Shown: positions 43,781 to 55,775 of the stretch, piece after piece
Numbering within the stretch: the stretch's first letter is position 1
Layout: each line of letters begins with the position of its first letter
Origin: Pristionchus mayeri
Lineage: Eukaryota; Nematoda; Chromadorea; Rhabditida; Neodiplogasteridae
Direction: 5' to 3'
Assembly: GCA_036245805.1 (NCBI GenBank)
Contig: BTRK01000005.1
Coordinates: 34,949,469-35,013,468, forward strand
DNA length: 64,000 nt
The notes under the pieces: generated by a model
The model's database searches: none
Seen by the model: only the letters and a program-made list of their open reading frames with translations
Told to the model about the DNA's origin: nothing
Made by a program: the position numbers and the translations under genes

Positions 43781-45660
43781 TTAGACAATCAACTGGTGAC
43801 ATTGTGTGCAATCGAAATGACGCATTCTCGGATATTCTTCTTGTTGTATTTCACTAAAAATGGGGCAATTCAACTGTGATTTTTCCCAATATTTTTTATT
43901 AAAATAATATGTAAATAAGTTTTCACCATTTAGATTCATCTCGTCTTCCGCGTGGCTGAATGAGAATCCAAAACTGTTTCTTTCGAAGAATGCATTCAAC
44001 TCGATCCGCACCCTCTTGTTCGTGACATTCAGATTGAGTCTCTGAAATTTGGTATTATTCGGTTCCGCGTAGGATAAATTGAAGATGGCAAAAATAGATG
44101 TGCACTTCGACGTTGTTCTACTGAAGATTGGTGGGTAAAGTTCCATGGCAAAATAGCATGAAAGCAGAATGCAAACTGGAAAGTGTGGAAGAGGACAGCG
44201 TTTACTTGCACAAAATGAAGGAGTTCCCATTGAGTTGCTATCACCGTCTTGTCATCATGTCTGATTCTGATGAAGCTCACGCGTTTGCGCAACATTTCAG
44301 CTAGAGTAACGAGCCAGTCCCTCCCTCAATTCGATTCGTTAATCATGTAATTGTCGGGACATGTGATGTGGGAGAAATTTACGACGACATAAGACTATCA
44401 TACATTGAGTACGATGCGGAAATAATGGGATGATGAGGGATGAGGGAAAAACAATTACCTCCGAATACGTAGCTGTTCGAGTAGGATTGTGTGATAGTCA
44501 GTGCATCCACTAACTCGGATACTTGCACCAGAAACGCGTCTGCAGAGCTTACTTAGTTTGACGTAAATGAATAACGACATTCTTTGATTTATTGAACATA
44601 CCTGGGTGATGGAGGGAGTGTGAGAGGAATGAGAATTCAACCGAGGTGGCGTTCCAATCGCGAATAAGAACAAGAATTTCCTCACTGCAATAAAACAATT
44701 TTCCGCCAATGAAATTACATGTAAATAACACTTTTTTCTGTAAGTTACCTGTATCTCGGCGTCAGGTCGACGGCATCAAATACAAGCTCTTCAAACTGGA
44801 TATTTCTGAAGTAGTCAGCGAGGAGTTTGAGGCGGCCCTGCATCTCTCTGATGACTACACGCTTGATGACTTTTGGGGTGGCGAGAAGGACGGTTCGCTC
44901 TCCGAGAAGAGCCACTAGGGGTATGTCCTTCTGAGCTGTGTACATCTGCAAAGATTTGTAGGAATAAGGCTATACACACTTATAATTTCAACAGTGGTTC
45001 TAATTGGGCTCGCTGGACAACAACATAATGTGAAAGGCTAGAGTGAGACCGTCTTCCCATTGCTGAGGGACGCGAAACGACTTCAAGAAGTGCCAGGGCA
45101 GGTGTCAGGAAGAAGCATAACGAACAAGTAAACAAACTTCTCTGTCAACTGAAGGGACCTCCCAGAATCCGAATTTGGAAAAGCTCTGCAGCACGAATCC
45201 ATACTCCTTCTTGATTTTCAGTTCGATCACGATACTGGACGGATCACCCTCAATATTGCCATAGTTATGCAATTGGAAATATGCTCCAATCCTCCGTCTT
45301 ACAATTACAGACGTTGAATACAAAGTTAGAAAGGGAGGAACCTCAGCAGGGACGATTTCGATTTCTTCGAATGGCGGTAGACGTGAGAGGTTAGAGAGTT
45401 CCTCTTCGACAAGCGTTTTCCATGCTTTGGACACCTGCGAAATTATACATATTTTTTTTATTTTCGAAAACAATGGCCCTCTAGGCAGAAATCTGGTTTT
45501 ATAAATTTGAATTATATTTATTTTATTGTATTATTTAGTATAAATGGTTTCATTGAAGTTTGATGCCAACCTTGCGTAGTTCTCCCAATGAGTGGTCGGA
45601 ATAGTTTATTATTCTGCGAATAACATCTTCGCTGAGTTCGGGCATCAGTTGCTCACTCAT
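43781..45660 (-). CDS. FB3: F-box-like protein
   Basis: Minus-strand exons in phase: 45660-45571, 45434-45138, 44945-44749, 44684-44602, 44539-44459, 44300-44206 and 44041-43781 (stop 43783-43781), 367 residues. Exon 1 is 90 nt as in FB1 and FB2 (L-S-E-D-V-I-R-R-I-I-N-Y, G-E-L-R-K) and exon 2 opens V-S-K-A-W-K-T-L, completing the F-box-like motif. P-P-F-E-E-I-E-I aligns with P-P-F-E-E-L-E-I of FB1. The middle and C-terminal parts are strongly diverged, with a longer last exon rich in aromatic residues ending H-F-D-C-T-Q-C-H. Exon 2 as drawn is longer than in the paralogues; a 44-nt candidate intron inside it would break phase. The ATG follows TATCCAG, a likely trans-splice site. Role as for FB2. 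Confidence 0.75.
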
Positions 45661-46409
45661 CTGGATAAGAGAAACATCAAATGTTGAATGTAAATGCAAT
45701 ACGGCAAATGCTCAACGAAATGTACCATCTTTGCCATAGCAATTGTTCAGTGAAAACAATGCAAATAACAGCATAAGATAAAAGTATAGAGAAATGCATT
45801 AAAATATGAAAACAAAATACAATTGTGAGAGTTTGTGCAAAAATAGCAACACTCCGGTTCAAATGATGACAAGTCGATGCGCGTTGTGTGCGCGGGAAAA
45901 CTCTCCCTTCCTGCCGCACTCGCGCTTGTTTATTTCGCGTGTGCGTTTCTGCTCTCTCCACATGGCTCAGTCTCTGGTTTTCGTGCAGTCACACGCACTT
46001 TCGAGATGAAAACATGCACTTAGAGTGAGCTTGCGAGGGAAACGAGGATGCATATTTATAAGACGGCGAAAAAAAATGCTCATGACAGTGTGTATGCAAA
46101 ATGTCATATTCATTTGAAATGAGCACGATACAATGCGCTGTTATGCTTACACTATATCTTTCAAACAGAGTGAAAATAATGCCGTGCGCATGCACTGTCA
46201 TTCAAAAATTAGCTAAATTAATGACCATTTTTCTATCCGCAATGAATTTTACGCTCGAATCATCATCATTTGTTTGCGAGAAATGAATAGGACGATTAAG
46301 GCTCAGGGGACTGACAAGAATTCTGGTAAAATGAGCAGGTTCAATAAGCATTTTCCCTGAACCTATCTCTCCTCCCATTCGTAAACCCACTCTATTTCTT
46401 ACCTATCAC
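45661..46409. other. Divergent spacer between FB3 and GR3
   Basis: No gene recognised; open frames on both strands lack splice signals or domains. Confidence 0.4.
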
Positions 46410-48185
46410 ATGGTATCAGCAGAGAAGAAGCATCTTTTCGAGTTCTTTGAGCACTTCGAAATCGTCAACATTTGTAAGTCGCATTTTTAAAAAAAATATT
46501 CAATCAATATTCAGATGGGTCGATCGTCACTAACCTACTGTTGATCTACCTAATCATATTCCGATCTTCTCAAGAGATTGGCGCTTATAGATATCTTCTT
46601 CTCGGATTTGCGCTCAACGATATCAACTTCCCGATTGCTCATTACTTAGCAAGACCAGTTGAGATATTCACTTTTTCTAATCACAGGATTTCTTCTCAGA
46701 TCATCTGCACGTATAAGGATGCATTCATCATGTTTTCGCATGGAATCTTCACATCAAGGGTTTTTATTTTTTTAAAATTTCATTATAAAAATAGTGCTGT
46801 ATTCTAAAATTCAGCTCTCAATTTGCCTGTTCGCATGCACGCTTCCACCTACAATGCCTCTGCTTGCCCATCTTTTTGTCTATCGTCTGATCGCTACTAA
46901 ATGGTATACTTGTAAGCACTTTCTAAGTGGCAAAAATGTATAGGCCATGGCGTCTTGGTTTCTACACTATTAAAACATGCTTCCTTCTACTCTTCTTCAG
47001 CGTCGGAACAGTATCTTCCCTTTGGTGGGGGGTTATGATCGAATTTCATTTATTTTGAACATTCAGGTTTATCATTTGCTACGTTCCCTATGCACCTGAT
47101 AAAGAGTTGACAAATCATGTGCAGGATTTCCTAGTGAAAGAGTTCGACGGAGAGGGTCAAGGCTTCATTGGAGCTCTGTTTTATGTAAGATTTGTGTTCA
47201 CAACGATTTTTTCAAACAAATACTATGCTTGTGCTCATAAAACACGAGTTCAATACATTTTTAACGTTTTTCCAGCCGAATCATGCGATCTTTCACAATC
47301 GTGTTTTAGGGTAGCAAAGGAGAGTTGCGAGCCAGGGACTTTACTGCTACTATGGGATTCAATGCGATAATGACCGTTTGCGTGTCTGTCATCCTATTCT
47401 GCGTCGTTGCGATCATATCTCACTTTCGGTGAGAGATTTTGCAGTGGAACGTCATATCATAGTTCTTCGGATAGTTGCAGAGTTTCTTAGATTGCTCGAG
47501 ACTATAACATACGAGATTAAAGTCGAGGCTCTTTAAGATATGTTAAGATATGTTTAACCTGTGTTATGTCATGGGTTTACAGAACCAAGCAAATCGAGAC
47601 TTCAGGAATGACAAAGAAAATCCAGCAAATTCTTCTACATATTGTTCATCCAGGTTGGTATATCTATTGCGATTATACTGTACTAATGATACTCTCTGTT
47701 CTTCTTCCACATCAAACGAAAGTGAACGAAAATTCGCGTTGTACTAAATGTGAGTCGTATTACAGTCTCAGGTTCAGATGATGGTCCCCATGATATTCGT
47801 GTACTTGCCGTGCGCTGTAATCCTGAATCTGCCTATCTTCGGATTTCGGCTTAACGTCTTTCCCAATCTCATCTCTGCATCCATCACCATTTTCCCTCTA
47901 TTCGACGCCCTAGTTGTGATGATCGGAGTTCGAAGCTACAGGTACGACACTCAAGCTCATTTTTAAACACATAGAAAAATACCGTTAAAATTGCAGCACA
48001 GCTTTATTGACAGCTAACTTAGTATTTTTCAATGCACAACTATTTAGCTCTTCGAGCACGACGTATCGGAATGTTTCAGGCGAACCATTATATCCGTCTT
48101 CAAGTTCAACAACAATTCAAGCGCACCAAGCATATTTAGTTCCAATTCCAACAAATTGAAACCTGCTGTGCTCAGGGTTACGTGA
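46410..48185 (+). CDS. GR3: Str/Srd-type chemoreceptor with a probable frameshift
   Basis: Plus-strand exons: 46410-46473, 46515-46657, 46700-46759, 46815-46903, 46944-47031, 47067-47184, 47310-47428, 47583-47643, 47766-47941 and 48080-48185 (TGA 48183-48185). Helices are clear (L-L-L-I-Y-L-I-I-F, Y-R-Y-L-L-L-G-F-A-L-N-D-I, C-F-L-L-L-F-F-S-V-G, V-S-V-I-L-F-C-V-V-A-I-I, Q-M-M-V-P-M-I-F-V-Y-L-P). The G-A-Y-R-Y-L-L-L word after helix 1, the P-Y-A-P-D-K-E loop and the late Q-x-x-x-P are Str/Srd-like. About 340 residues. Exon 5 ends in phase 0 at a run of six G (47027-47032) but exon 6 is open only in phase 2; five G would restore a G-F-I-I-C-Y join. So this is a pseudogene by one base or a sequence error. 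The exon 8 donor is chosen for phase. Confidence 0.7.
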
Positions 48186-49317
48186 TGCTTATGCAATAAT
48201 TTCCTTTTAAATATAGCGTGTAAGTCGTTTGCAAATTATTGAAAATCGTTGTGAGAATGCAATGGAAATAGCATTTGTAAATGCATCTTTTTCGAAAACA
48301 AGCGTATTGTATTTTGGTTGGCTGTATCTAGGTATACGACATTTGATTGTCGAGCTGTTATTGCAGATCTCAAGCACTCGCACTTATTGTTAGCTCGATG
48401 TGATTTGACCTATTGTTGAACATTCTTCATTGCTCAACAATTGTTTTCGAAGCGCACACTCTCATGGGAATTTAGCAAAACATGGTTTTGATGAGATAAT
48501 GGCCACAAATATTGTCGATTTTTCGAATATTATCCGATTTCTACGGCTTCAGAGGACAGTGACAATACAGTGTGAGGGTATAAAGTGCGCCCTACCATAA
48601 TTATCAGAAATGCGAGGGCTAGTACGACACACTATGATCCCAAAGGATTTCCGTACACAGAAAAAATGTAACGAGAAGGGAGTGTGTTCGCATCCAAGTC
48701 ACTATTTTGGTAAATTGTACGAACAACCATTTAAAATGAACACAATCCGAACGAATATTCAAAGCAATAGCGGAAATGGAATTCATAAAGTTAACTGAAC
48801 AACAACAGACAAATACCAAGGTTTTACTATCGACTATGCATGTTTTCTTCTTTCGGCTGGCAAATTCTTCTGCACGCCATTCCATGATGTGTTCAATTGT
48901 TCGAAATACTCATTGCTCACTCTCGCATCATCTTTTCGTATCACCGAAGCTTTGGGGGCACTGCAATCATTACATAATTGGTCCACTCGCAATTTCTGAA
49001 ACTGTAATTTGAATCGTTGCTCATGCAGTTGCACCGAGCAAATTTAAAAATCAATACAATATAACAAAAACATAAAGCAAACCTGGCTTTCGAAACAAAT
49101 GGCAACTTGAATCGCTGTCGCATGCGCTTATGGCAGGATACTAGCGTAAGCTTAGACAGTATGCAGTTAAGACTGTGCGCCTGCATTTAACTTATGGTTA
49201 TCGCTAATATTTGTCAGGTTGATATAGTCTCATTTCACGCCTCTCTTGTGAGAATCAAGATATTTTGCGATATTGTGATTGGGAGTCGATTGAATATTGT
49301 ATTTTTAAGTTGGCTAT
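48186..49317. other. Intergenic stretch between converging GR3 and GR4
   Basis: No exon chain or repeat ends recognised. Confidence 0.4.
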
Positions 49318-50949
49318 CTAGTAATACAACATAACATTTGTAGAATAGTATACCGAATAATAGATGAGGCAGCTTAAAGAGTACGTTATTTCGCAAGCGT
49401 CAAGGGCTCTAAGCAGAACGGGAACAAGTGATATCGTGTTCATAACCACCGATAAAATAATTGAGGGGAGAACAGCCGTGGAAAAATCGATGACTTCCTT
49501 TATCTGAAATTGTTCAATTTATTTAATTGTAATACAATATATAAAAACAACGAAAATCACTTGATATTTAGCCTTGAGACGATCCTTTCCATACGGAATA
49601 GTCCGAGATTTATAACGAGCATATATTATGATGAGAATTGAAAGCTGATACATAATTGTTTTTGTTCAACATGAATATTTTAAAATGATGTGAACAACAC
49701 ATAAAAATATTATACAATCAAAGTGATGCCTTCGACTCCATACAAGAAGTATATCGTCAGTATGCTATAGGCATCTGAAAACAGTGGTTGGGTCGTAATT
49801 TCTTAATGGGGTTCTGGGAAATTGTGTTACTTCATTTTGCTAAATTTGTCTCATTGTTTACACTATAAAGTAATCATGTTTTGCTCTCACCAAAGTAGAT
49901 AGAGCATCCCTTAAGTATCGCCATTGTGAGAGAGGCAATAAATATAATGAACAGCGGAACCGGGTGGCCTTTTCTCCCCTCGTATTCTGCAGCGTTCCAA
50001 ACAGCGTAGATTCGACAAATTTCATAATTATTTTTTTCGAAAATCATTCCATCAAACCTTTCTAAAACGATTCCCAAGTACAGACAACTCGAAATTATGA
50101 AAAGACCGTTTTGAGCCATTTGAAACGGCTTTTGATTTTCTGAAAGAATTTAGACTTGCAAATTAGCACCTGCCAGGTAATACTACGGATCCGCACACAC
50201 GCTTACTATCACATACTGAGGCAATACGTAGATCGGGCGTACCAGAGTTTTTTTCCGACAAGTGTAACGTGTGTAGCGAAAAAGTGTAAAATACACGAAT
50301 ATGCCATCTCATTCAGAACACAATGTACATAAATTACTGCTACAATTACCACTAGTGCAAAAGTTCGCGAATTACCACTAAGAACCATTGGCGTGCGAAT
50401 AATTTGCATACAATTCATGCTGATGGCTTTGCTTAGAGTAATGTCAAGTCTCGAAATACCTCCATCTCGCAGAAGCCGATTCGTAATGTAATTATAGAGG
50501 AAAATTGCATTTTGCGAGAAGAGAAGAAGTAATTGGATAATGGAAGAGGTTATTACGAGAACTCTGAAATTTCGCTCATCAATGACCGATATTTAAAAAA
50601 AGTGAAACCAATAGCGAAAAAGGTAATAGATCGGGGGGCGGACCAAACCGCAACGGACAAAACCGCGGATTGCCGTTTGCAGGAGATTCGATCTATCAAC
50701 TTGGGAGTTGTTACATTGTTATCAGTATGCCCTCTTCCACATCACCCTGATTAGATCCTCTTACTAGACGAGAAGGAGAAAACAACAACAATTAATCAGC
50801 GCAGCGTTATGTAATGGAACTTACTTGCAATTGGTATGCATGGTCTGAGATCTCAATACAATTACGAAGCACGGAATCATTACGATCAAGGACAGATTAT
50901 TGATGAGTGTCCCAATCAATATAAATATGTACTCTGTGGTCAATGACAT
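49318..50949 (-). CDS. GR4: Sra/Srb-type chemoreceptor, complete, with an exonised intron
   Basis: Minus-strand exons: 50949-50825, 50563-50460, 50139-49891, 49774-49716, 49644-49561 and 49503-49318 (TAG 49320-49318), 268 residues. It aligns along its length with GR2 (same exon 1 and 2 sizes, 125 and 104 nt). Helices include I-L-I-G-T-L-I-N-N-L-S-L-I-V, I-I-Q-L-L-L-L-F-S-Q-N-A-I, I-I-S-S-C-L-Y-L-G-I-V-L-E-R, F-I-I-F-I-A-S-L-T-M-A-I-L and V-L-P-S-I-I-L-S-V-V-M. In GR2 a 44-nt intron splits the E-R | I-Y-A-V-W site; here the acceptor AG is CG and the 45 nt are open and in frame, adding 15 codons. The ATG follows TTCCAG. Role inferred: membrane chemoreceptor. Confidence 0.78.
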
Positions 50950-51004
50950 CTGGAAAAACAAAGCGTATTAATGTGTTTATGTAAAGCTCTGAAATTAAGC
51001 GATA
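50950..51004. other. Spacer between the GR4 start and a foldback element
   Basis: Only 55 bases separate the GR4 ATG from the foldback at 51005, so the promoter must lie in or beyond the element unless the gene is trans-spliced from upstream. Confidence 0.5.
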
Positions 51005-52328
51005 TTAACACGCGTCTTCTGAGAGATCGCATGAAATCGAGACCCCCCTTTGACAAACTGTTCAAAGTGGTCCAATCTCCATGAAATTTTCAGGGTAGAT
51101 AAGCCTAAGTTCCAGTAGCCTCCAGGAAATTTTGTAGAGCCGGGAATTGACAAGTGCCTAAAATCCGGCTCCGGCTATCATGAAAATTCAAAAATTCATA
51201 AGTTCCTTCAAAGTTGAGTAAAAAAGTCGATCAAAAAACTAAATTATTCGGATTGTTAAGATGAACACCTTTTCTGTTGAGCACTTTTTGACTGCTTCAA
51301 AAGCTGCAAGTGGAAATGGCGAAAATTCGTTTTTGACCCTCGAAATTTATGAACTTTTACAGGTCGTGAAAAAAATCGTTCCACGTTGTAACGAGATCTC
51401 TACGGAATCGAAATCTGCAACCTTTTCTACCCTACATAGAATAGTTTTCGTTTCGATTTACGACCCTATTTTTCTGTAATTTTGCCTCAAACATTGAAAA
51501 TGGCGGTATTTTTTCACAAAATCATATTTTCAGATTTGTGCAGAAATTGAATTTCAGCTTCAGCCTTGCAATATTTCACTTAGAATAGCTAGCGATCATC
51601 ACTACTTCATTCTCAAGTAGTTTGAAGAGCATCCGATAAAATTAAATTTTTCATCATTTTTTCATTCATAGTCACAGGACAATTTTTTCGAAAAAATAAA
51701 ATTTTCTCGGATGCCCTTCAAACTGCTTGATAATGAAGTAGTGATGATTCCTAGCTATTCTAAGTGAAATATTGCAAGGCTGATGCTGAAATTCAATTTC
51801 TGCAAAAATCTGAAAATATGATTTTGTGAAAAAATACCGTCATTTTCAATGTTTGAGGCAAAATTACAGAAAAATAGGGTCGTAAATCGAAACGAAAACT
51901 ATTCTATGTAGGGTAGAAACGGTTGCAGATTTCGATTCCGTAGAGATCTCGTTACAACGTGGAACGATTTTTTTCACGACCTGTAAAAGTTCATGAATTT
52001 CGAGGGTCAAAAACGAATTTTCGCCATTTCCACTTGCAGCTTTTGAAGCTGTCAAAAAGTGCTCAACAGAAAAGGTGTTCATCTTAACAATCCGAATAAT
52101 TTAGTTTTTTGTTCGATTTTTTTACTCAAATTTGAAGGAACTTATGATTTTTTGAATTTTCAAGATCGCCGGAGCCGGATTTTAGGCACTTTTCAATTCC
52201 CGGCTCTACAAAATTTCCTGGAGGCTACTGGACTTTAGGCTCATCTACCCTGAAAATGTCATGGAGATTGGACCACTTTCAACAGTTTGTCAAACTTCAC
52301 CTGCGATCTCTCAGAATACGCGTGTTAA
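51005..52328. repeat. Near-perfect 1.3-kb foldback element
   Basis: Ends TTAACACGCGTCTTCTGAG and the inverse CTCAGAATACGCGTGTTAA; arms of about 630 bases are almost identical inverse copies, with a loop near 51645-51690. The same 72-codon frame appears in both arms (51261-51479 plus, 52082-51864 minus) with only a couple of differences, which shows how little the arms have diverged. TTAA stands at both edges. Confidence 0.9.
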
Positions 52329-53950
52329 ATAATGAATAAGTGAGTAAAAATCGGAAACATAGGGATACATCGATGCGCCAAAGGAAAGGAATTTGACTTT
52401 CTTCAAAGCGGATGCAAATTGAACATCTGCCTCTATCGTGTAAATATTAAGTCAACTGCGGGGAACAGACTCTGTTCCAGATCTTGGCACACAGTTCGAA
52501 TGTTCGAATACACATTCCATAGTTGAAGTGCAGGTGCAAAAGTCGTGTTAGAAAAGTAGTATGATGGGAAAAGCTGAGATTCCCATGACCTAGACTCGGA
52601 TAAGGCATGTTTTTGAAACGTACACACGCACTTCCTTCAATAGAATTTTATTAACACCGCGTCAAAGGAGGAATCGAACGTTATAAGTGCACAAACACGT
52701 TTCACGGCTATTCTTCCGCATAGATGAACTAATAGGGCATTTTTTTATTCCTTCTTTCCTCTATCTCGAGAGAATGATTGGAATGAGCGATTTAGCGAAT
52801 TGAGAAAACGGTTGCACGTTAAAGCTCAGTCGCGGTAGCCAGGTTTATGGGGTTCATTAGGAGAATAATCAGCAGTTTCTGTCTCGCCGATCAAAGCTTG
52901 CGCCGGCACATCGACGAAATAGCAGGGTACGAAATGACGACGGGAACGTAACATCCGAATATTTCTCTCTCTCTATCACATGCTCCGTGCGTCTCATGCT
53001 TTTGTACTTATGAAACGAGTAAATTAAAGTTGAAATTGTTTTGCCGAGATTCATGGATTTCGAGCTAGATCTAGAAAACTTGTTAGCTTTTCCAAGAAAT
53101 AGCGTAGACCCAGATCGGATACGATTTTATACTAAATATGAATAGTTTAGTTTTTTTTAAAATTTGCACACACAAATCGCAAGAGTCAGATCGCGAGAGA
53201 ATCGTCCAGGCAGTCCTATCTGGCAGCAATTTCCGTTAAACGTTCTTTGAATGATTCTCTTTCAAACTATGCCGTCACATAGTATTGATTTTGAAAGTTA
53301 TCAACTTCCGGGTCGCCCGGCCAGACAGACCCCTCTTGCTTGTTTAATCTACTTCCATTGAATGATGCCGATGAAGTTGTTTCGATAGTAGTAATTCCAC
53401 GAGAGTCTAGTTACTTCCAACTTGCACTTCCGGTTGCATTTACACTTCCTTCCATTTCAATGAAGATCATCAACCTCCTACCCTTGCAAGAATCTGTCCA
53501 ATAAAGATAGGACAGATTGTGCACGCAGCATGTCGATGTTTCCTTTTAATTTTTTTTTTCTTATCAATATTCTTATCAATGTACTGGTCCTGGAACGTTG
53601 CATGCACTTATCCAGAAATTAAGAAATCATCAGAAATACGATGGTCAAGGAATAGGGGTGTAAATTCATCACACATCAGGGATATGATGGTTATATTACT
53701 TTAATATTTTCAGGTACTCAAGGCGGCCGTATATCTGTTCTGCGGTGATAATCTATCCTCAATGAATGCGCATGAAATACCATACTAAGGGTCGAAAACC
53801 TTCATGGTCTCACACAAATTACGAGCAGGGTGATCAATCCTATCTATCTCACGAATACGATTGTAACATATAACTGCCACATACCACCACCCCATCCTTG
53901 AGCTCGCTGTGATCGAGCCAAAAAGCCAACCCACTCTCCCAGCTCTTATT
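52329..53950. other. Intergenic stretch, nothing recognised
   Basis: No exon chain, paralogue or transposon end was found on either strand. Confidence 0.4.
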
Positions 53951-54003
53951 CCCTGAACGGCGCTTTATGCGTTGGCGATAAAGAATAAAGAATAAGAATA
54001 ATC
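53951..54003 (+). repeat. AATAAAG-repeat tail, possible 3' end of a retroelement
   Basis: CCCTGAACGGCGCTTTATGCG is followed by GATAAAGAATAAAGAATAAG. Short A-rich unit tails of this kind terminate many non-LTR retroelements; the upstream body could not be delimited. Confidence 0.35.
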
Positions 54004-54005
54004 TA

Positions 54006-54819
54006 TTGGGGTGTTCCAAAAGTTCCTGGAATTTTTTTCTGAATTTATTTTCTCACGAATCATAAGTCAATGAAATTAATCGTCCCTCGTATTTATTATA
54101 GATTGACCTGAAATATATTTTGCGAAGGCTATTTCTTTAAATAATCACCTAGTGATGATGAAATAGTAACAAATGTTTGTTTTTAGGCACCTGTTTGAAA
54201 AAATTATAATGTCGTTTTCTTTGAATTTACAAAACTCTGGTTTATTGTGAATTAGAGGTAGCAATAGACCTTTCAATTGAACATTTATAATTGCATATTT
54301 CTTTAACGGCCACCGAAAAACATCAAAACGTTTTATTTTAATCATGGTCATTTTAGGAATTTTTCAAATTTTCATTGTTCTTTGCTAATCAATCGCCCTA
54401 ACTTTGCAATGCAAATTCATTATAAATTAGTTATTGTCGTTTGGAACCTTTGTTGGTATCAAAATCGATGAAAATTTTCAAAACACGTTGAAAATTTCGA
54501 GTCTTGTAATAAATGTGCAGCGCGATTCAGAGGGCCAGGATAGTGTCCAGTAAGTTAGTTGGCAATTACCAAGTAACTAGGCATTATCACATGGGTTCTG
54601 TCACTTCATAGGAAAGAATTTGACGTTTGGTCTTACTTGAGACACAATTTCGGAATCGCACTATTCTTGTGAACCTCGAAATTGCTTATCTAGGTAGCGC
54701 GGCATTTGAAGAGCACCGATTGCCCTACTCAATGCTATGTACTATTAATCAGTGAGATTCATTCCTTCAAAGAAAATTTTTTTTGGAAAAAAATTCCAGG
54801 AACTTTTGGAACACCCTAA
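54006..54819. mobile_element. TTGGGGTGTTCC-type MITE
   Basis: An 814-bp element with ends GGGTGTTCCAAAAGTTCCTG and the inverse CAGGAACTTTTGGAACACCC, flanked by TA (54004-54005, 54820-54821). The first eight bases resemble the mariner terminus at 13524, so it may be mobilised by a related transposase. No coding frame. Confidence 0.87.
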
Positions 54820-55775
54820 TATATAGACGTCATTACCAGAGAATTCAGACATCATGGTACTTTTTTTCTGTAATGCAATGAACCATAACTACAAATCAGT
54901 TAGATGTACAGCAATGGTTTCCAAGAAAAGATTATTTGTTGTACTTTCATTGAATTCTCCCCATGAAGTCAAATATGTTATTCAAGTTGCACGAACTTCA
55001 TTCATATCCCTCTTGCATTTCCACTTGCAATTCCATTTCCTTCACCCACGCGATCATCAAAACTTCTTTCCCGAATGAGTCTTCCCGGCAAAGATTGTAC
55101 TACCGTGGGTATCCCACCTTTCGGATCTTGATAAACCAACCTTTGAGCAACGCAACACCGACTACATTGTATTTGAGAAATACTCTAGTGCATAATGAAC
55201 ATGAAAAGTGAAGAATATATCCTCATGTAATTAAAATTGTTAGAACAAGATATGATTTCAGAATTGGCAGACTCCAACAGTTCTCATGATTTTATATTTT
55301 CGTTTAGCCCATCTAAGACATGCAGAAATGTAAAGTTCACTCTGTGAACGTTGTTTTGAGAAGACATAAACGAGCCATAAAGGTTAAAAGAGAGTAAACA
55401 GTACATCCGTTTTTCGAGACTGTAAACGAATCAAACTTTACGTACATCAGATGCAGCTCACATTTACAGTCATGAAAAGAGCCAAGAATCCACACAACTG
55501 ATATTTTGATATACCTCTGATCTGCCTATTTGTAGTCTCACGGGAGAACAACAATCACAAAGGTTTCAATTGATGCATCAGACACAACACGGGGAGCACA
55601 ATTGAGATGAATCATACTGAACTCCATGGGCAAAATCTGGAAAGCGATGAAACTGATCTTCTGATATTCTAAGTAACTGCTTGTACGACCGCGGGAGAAT
55701 CGCCCTTGTACTTTTGCAGATTAATAACCCTTCTCAAGCCTACTTCATTCCTCATTGAGCGCCTGTATCGCGGCC
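54820..55775. other. GR5 upstream region
   Basis: No gene recognised. The sequence around 55560-55770 resembles 60270-60392 upstream of GR6 only weakly. Confidence 0.4.

Noticed and set aside
51261..52082. Identical 72-codon frames on both strands
   Set aside because: They are the two arms of one foldback element, not two genes.
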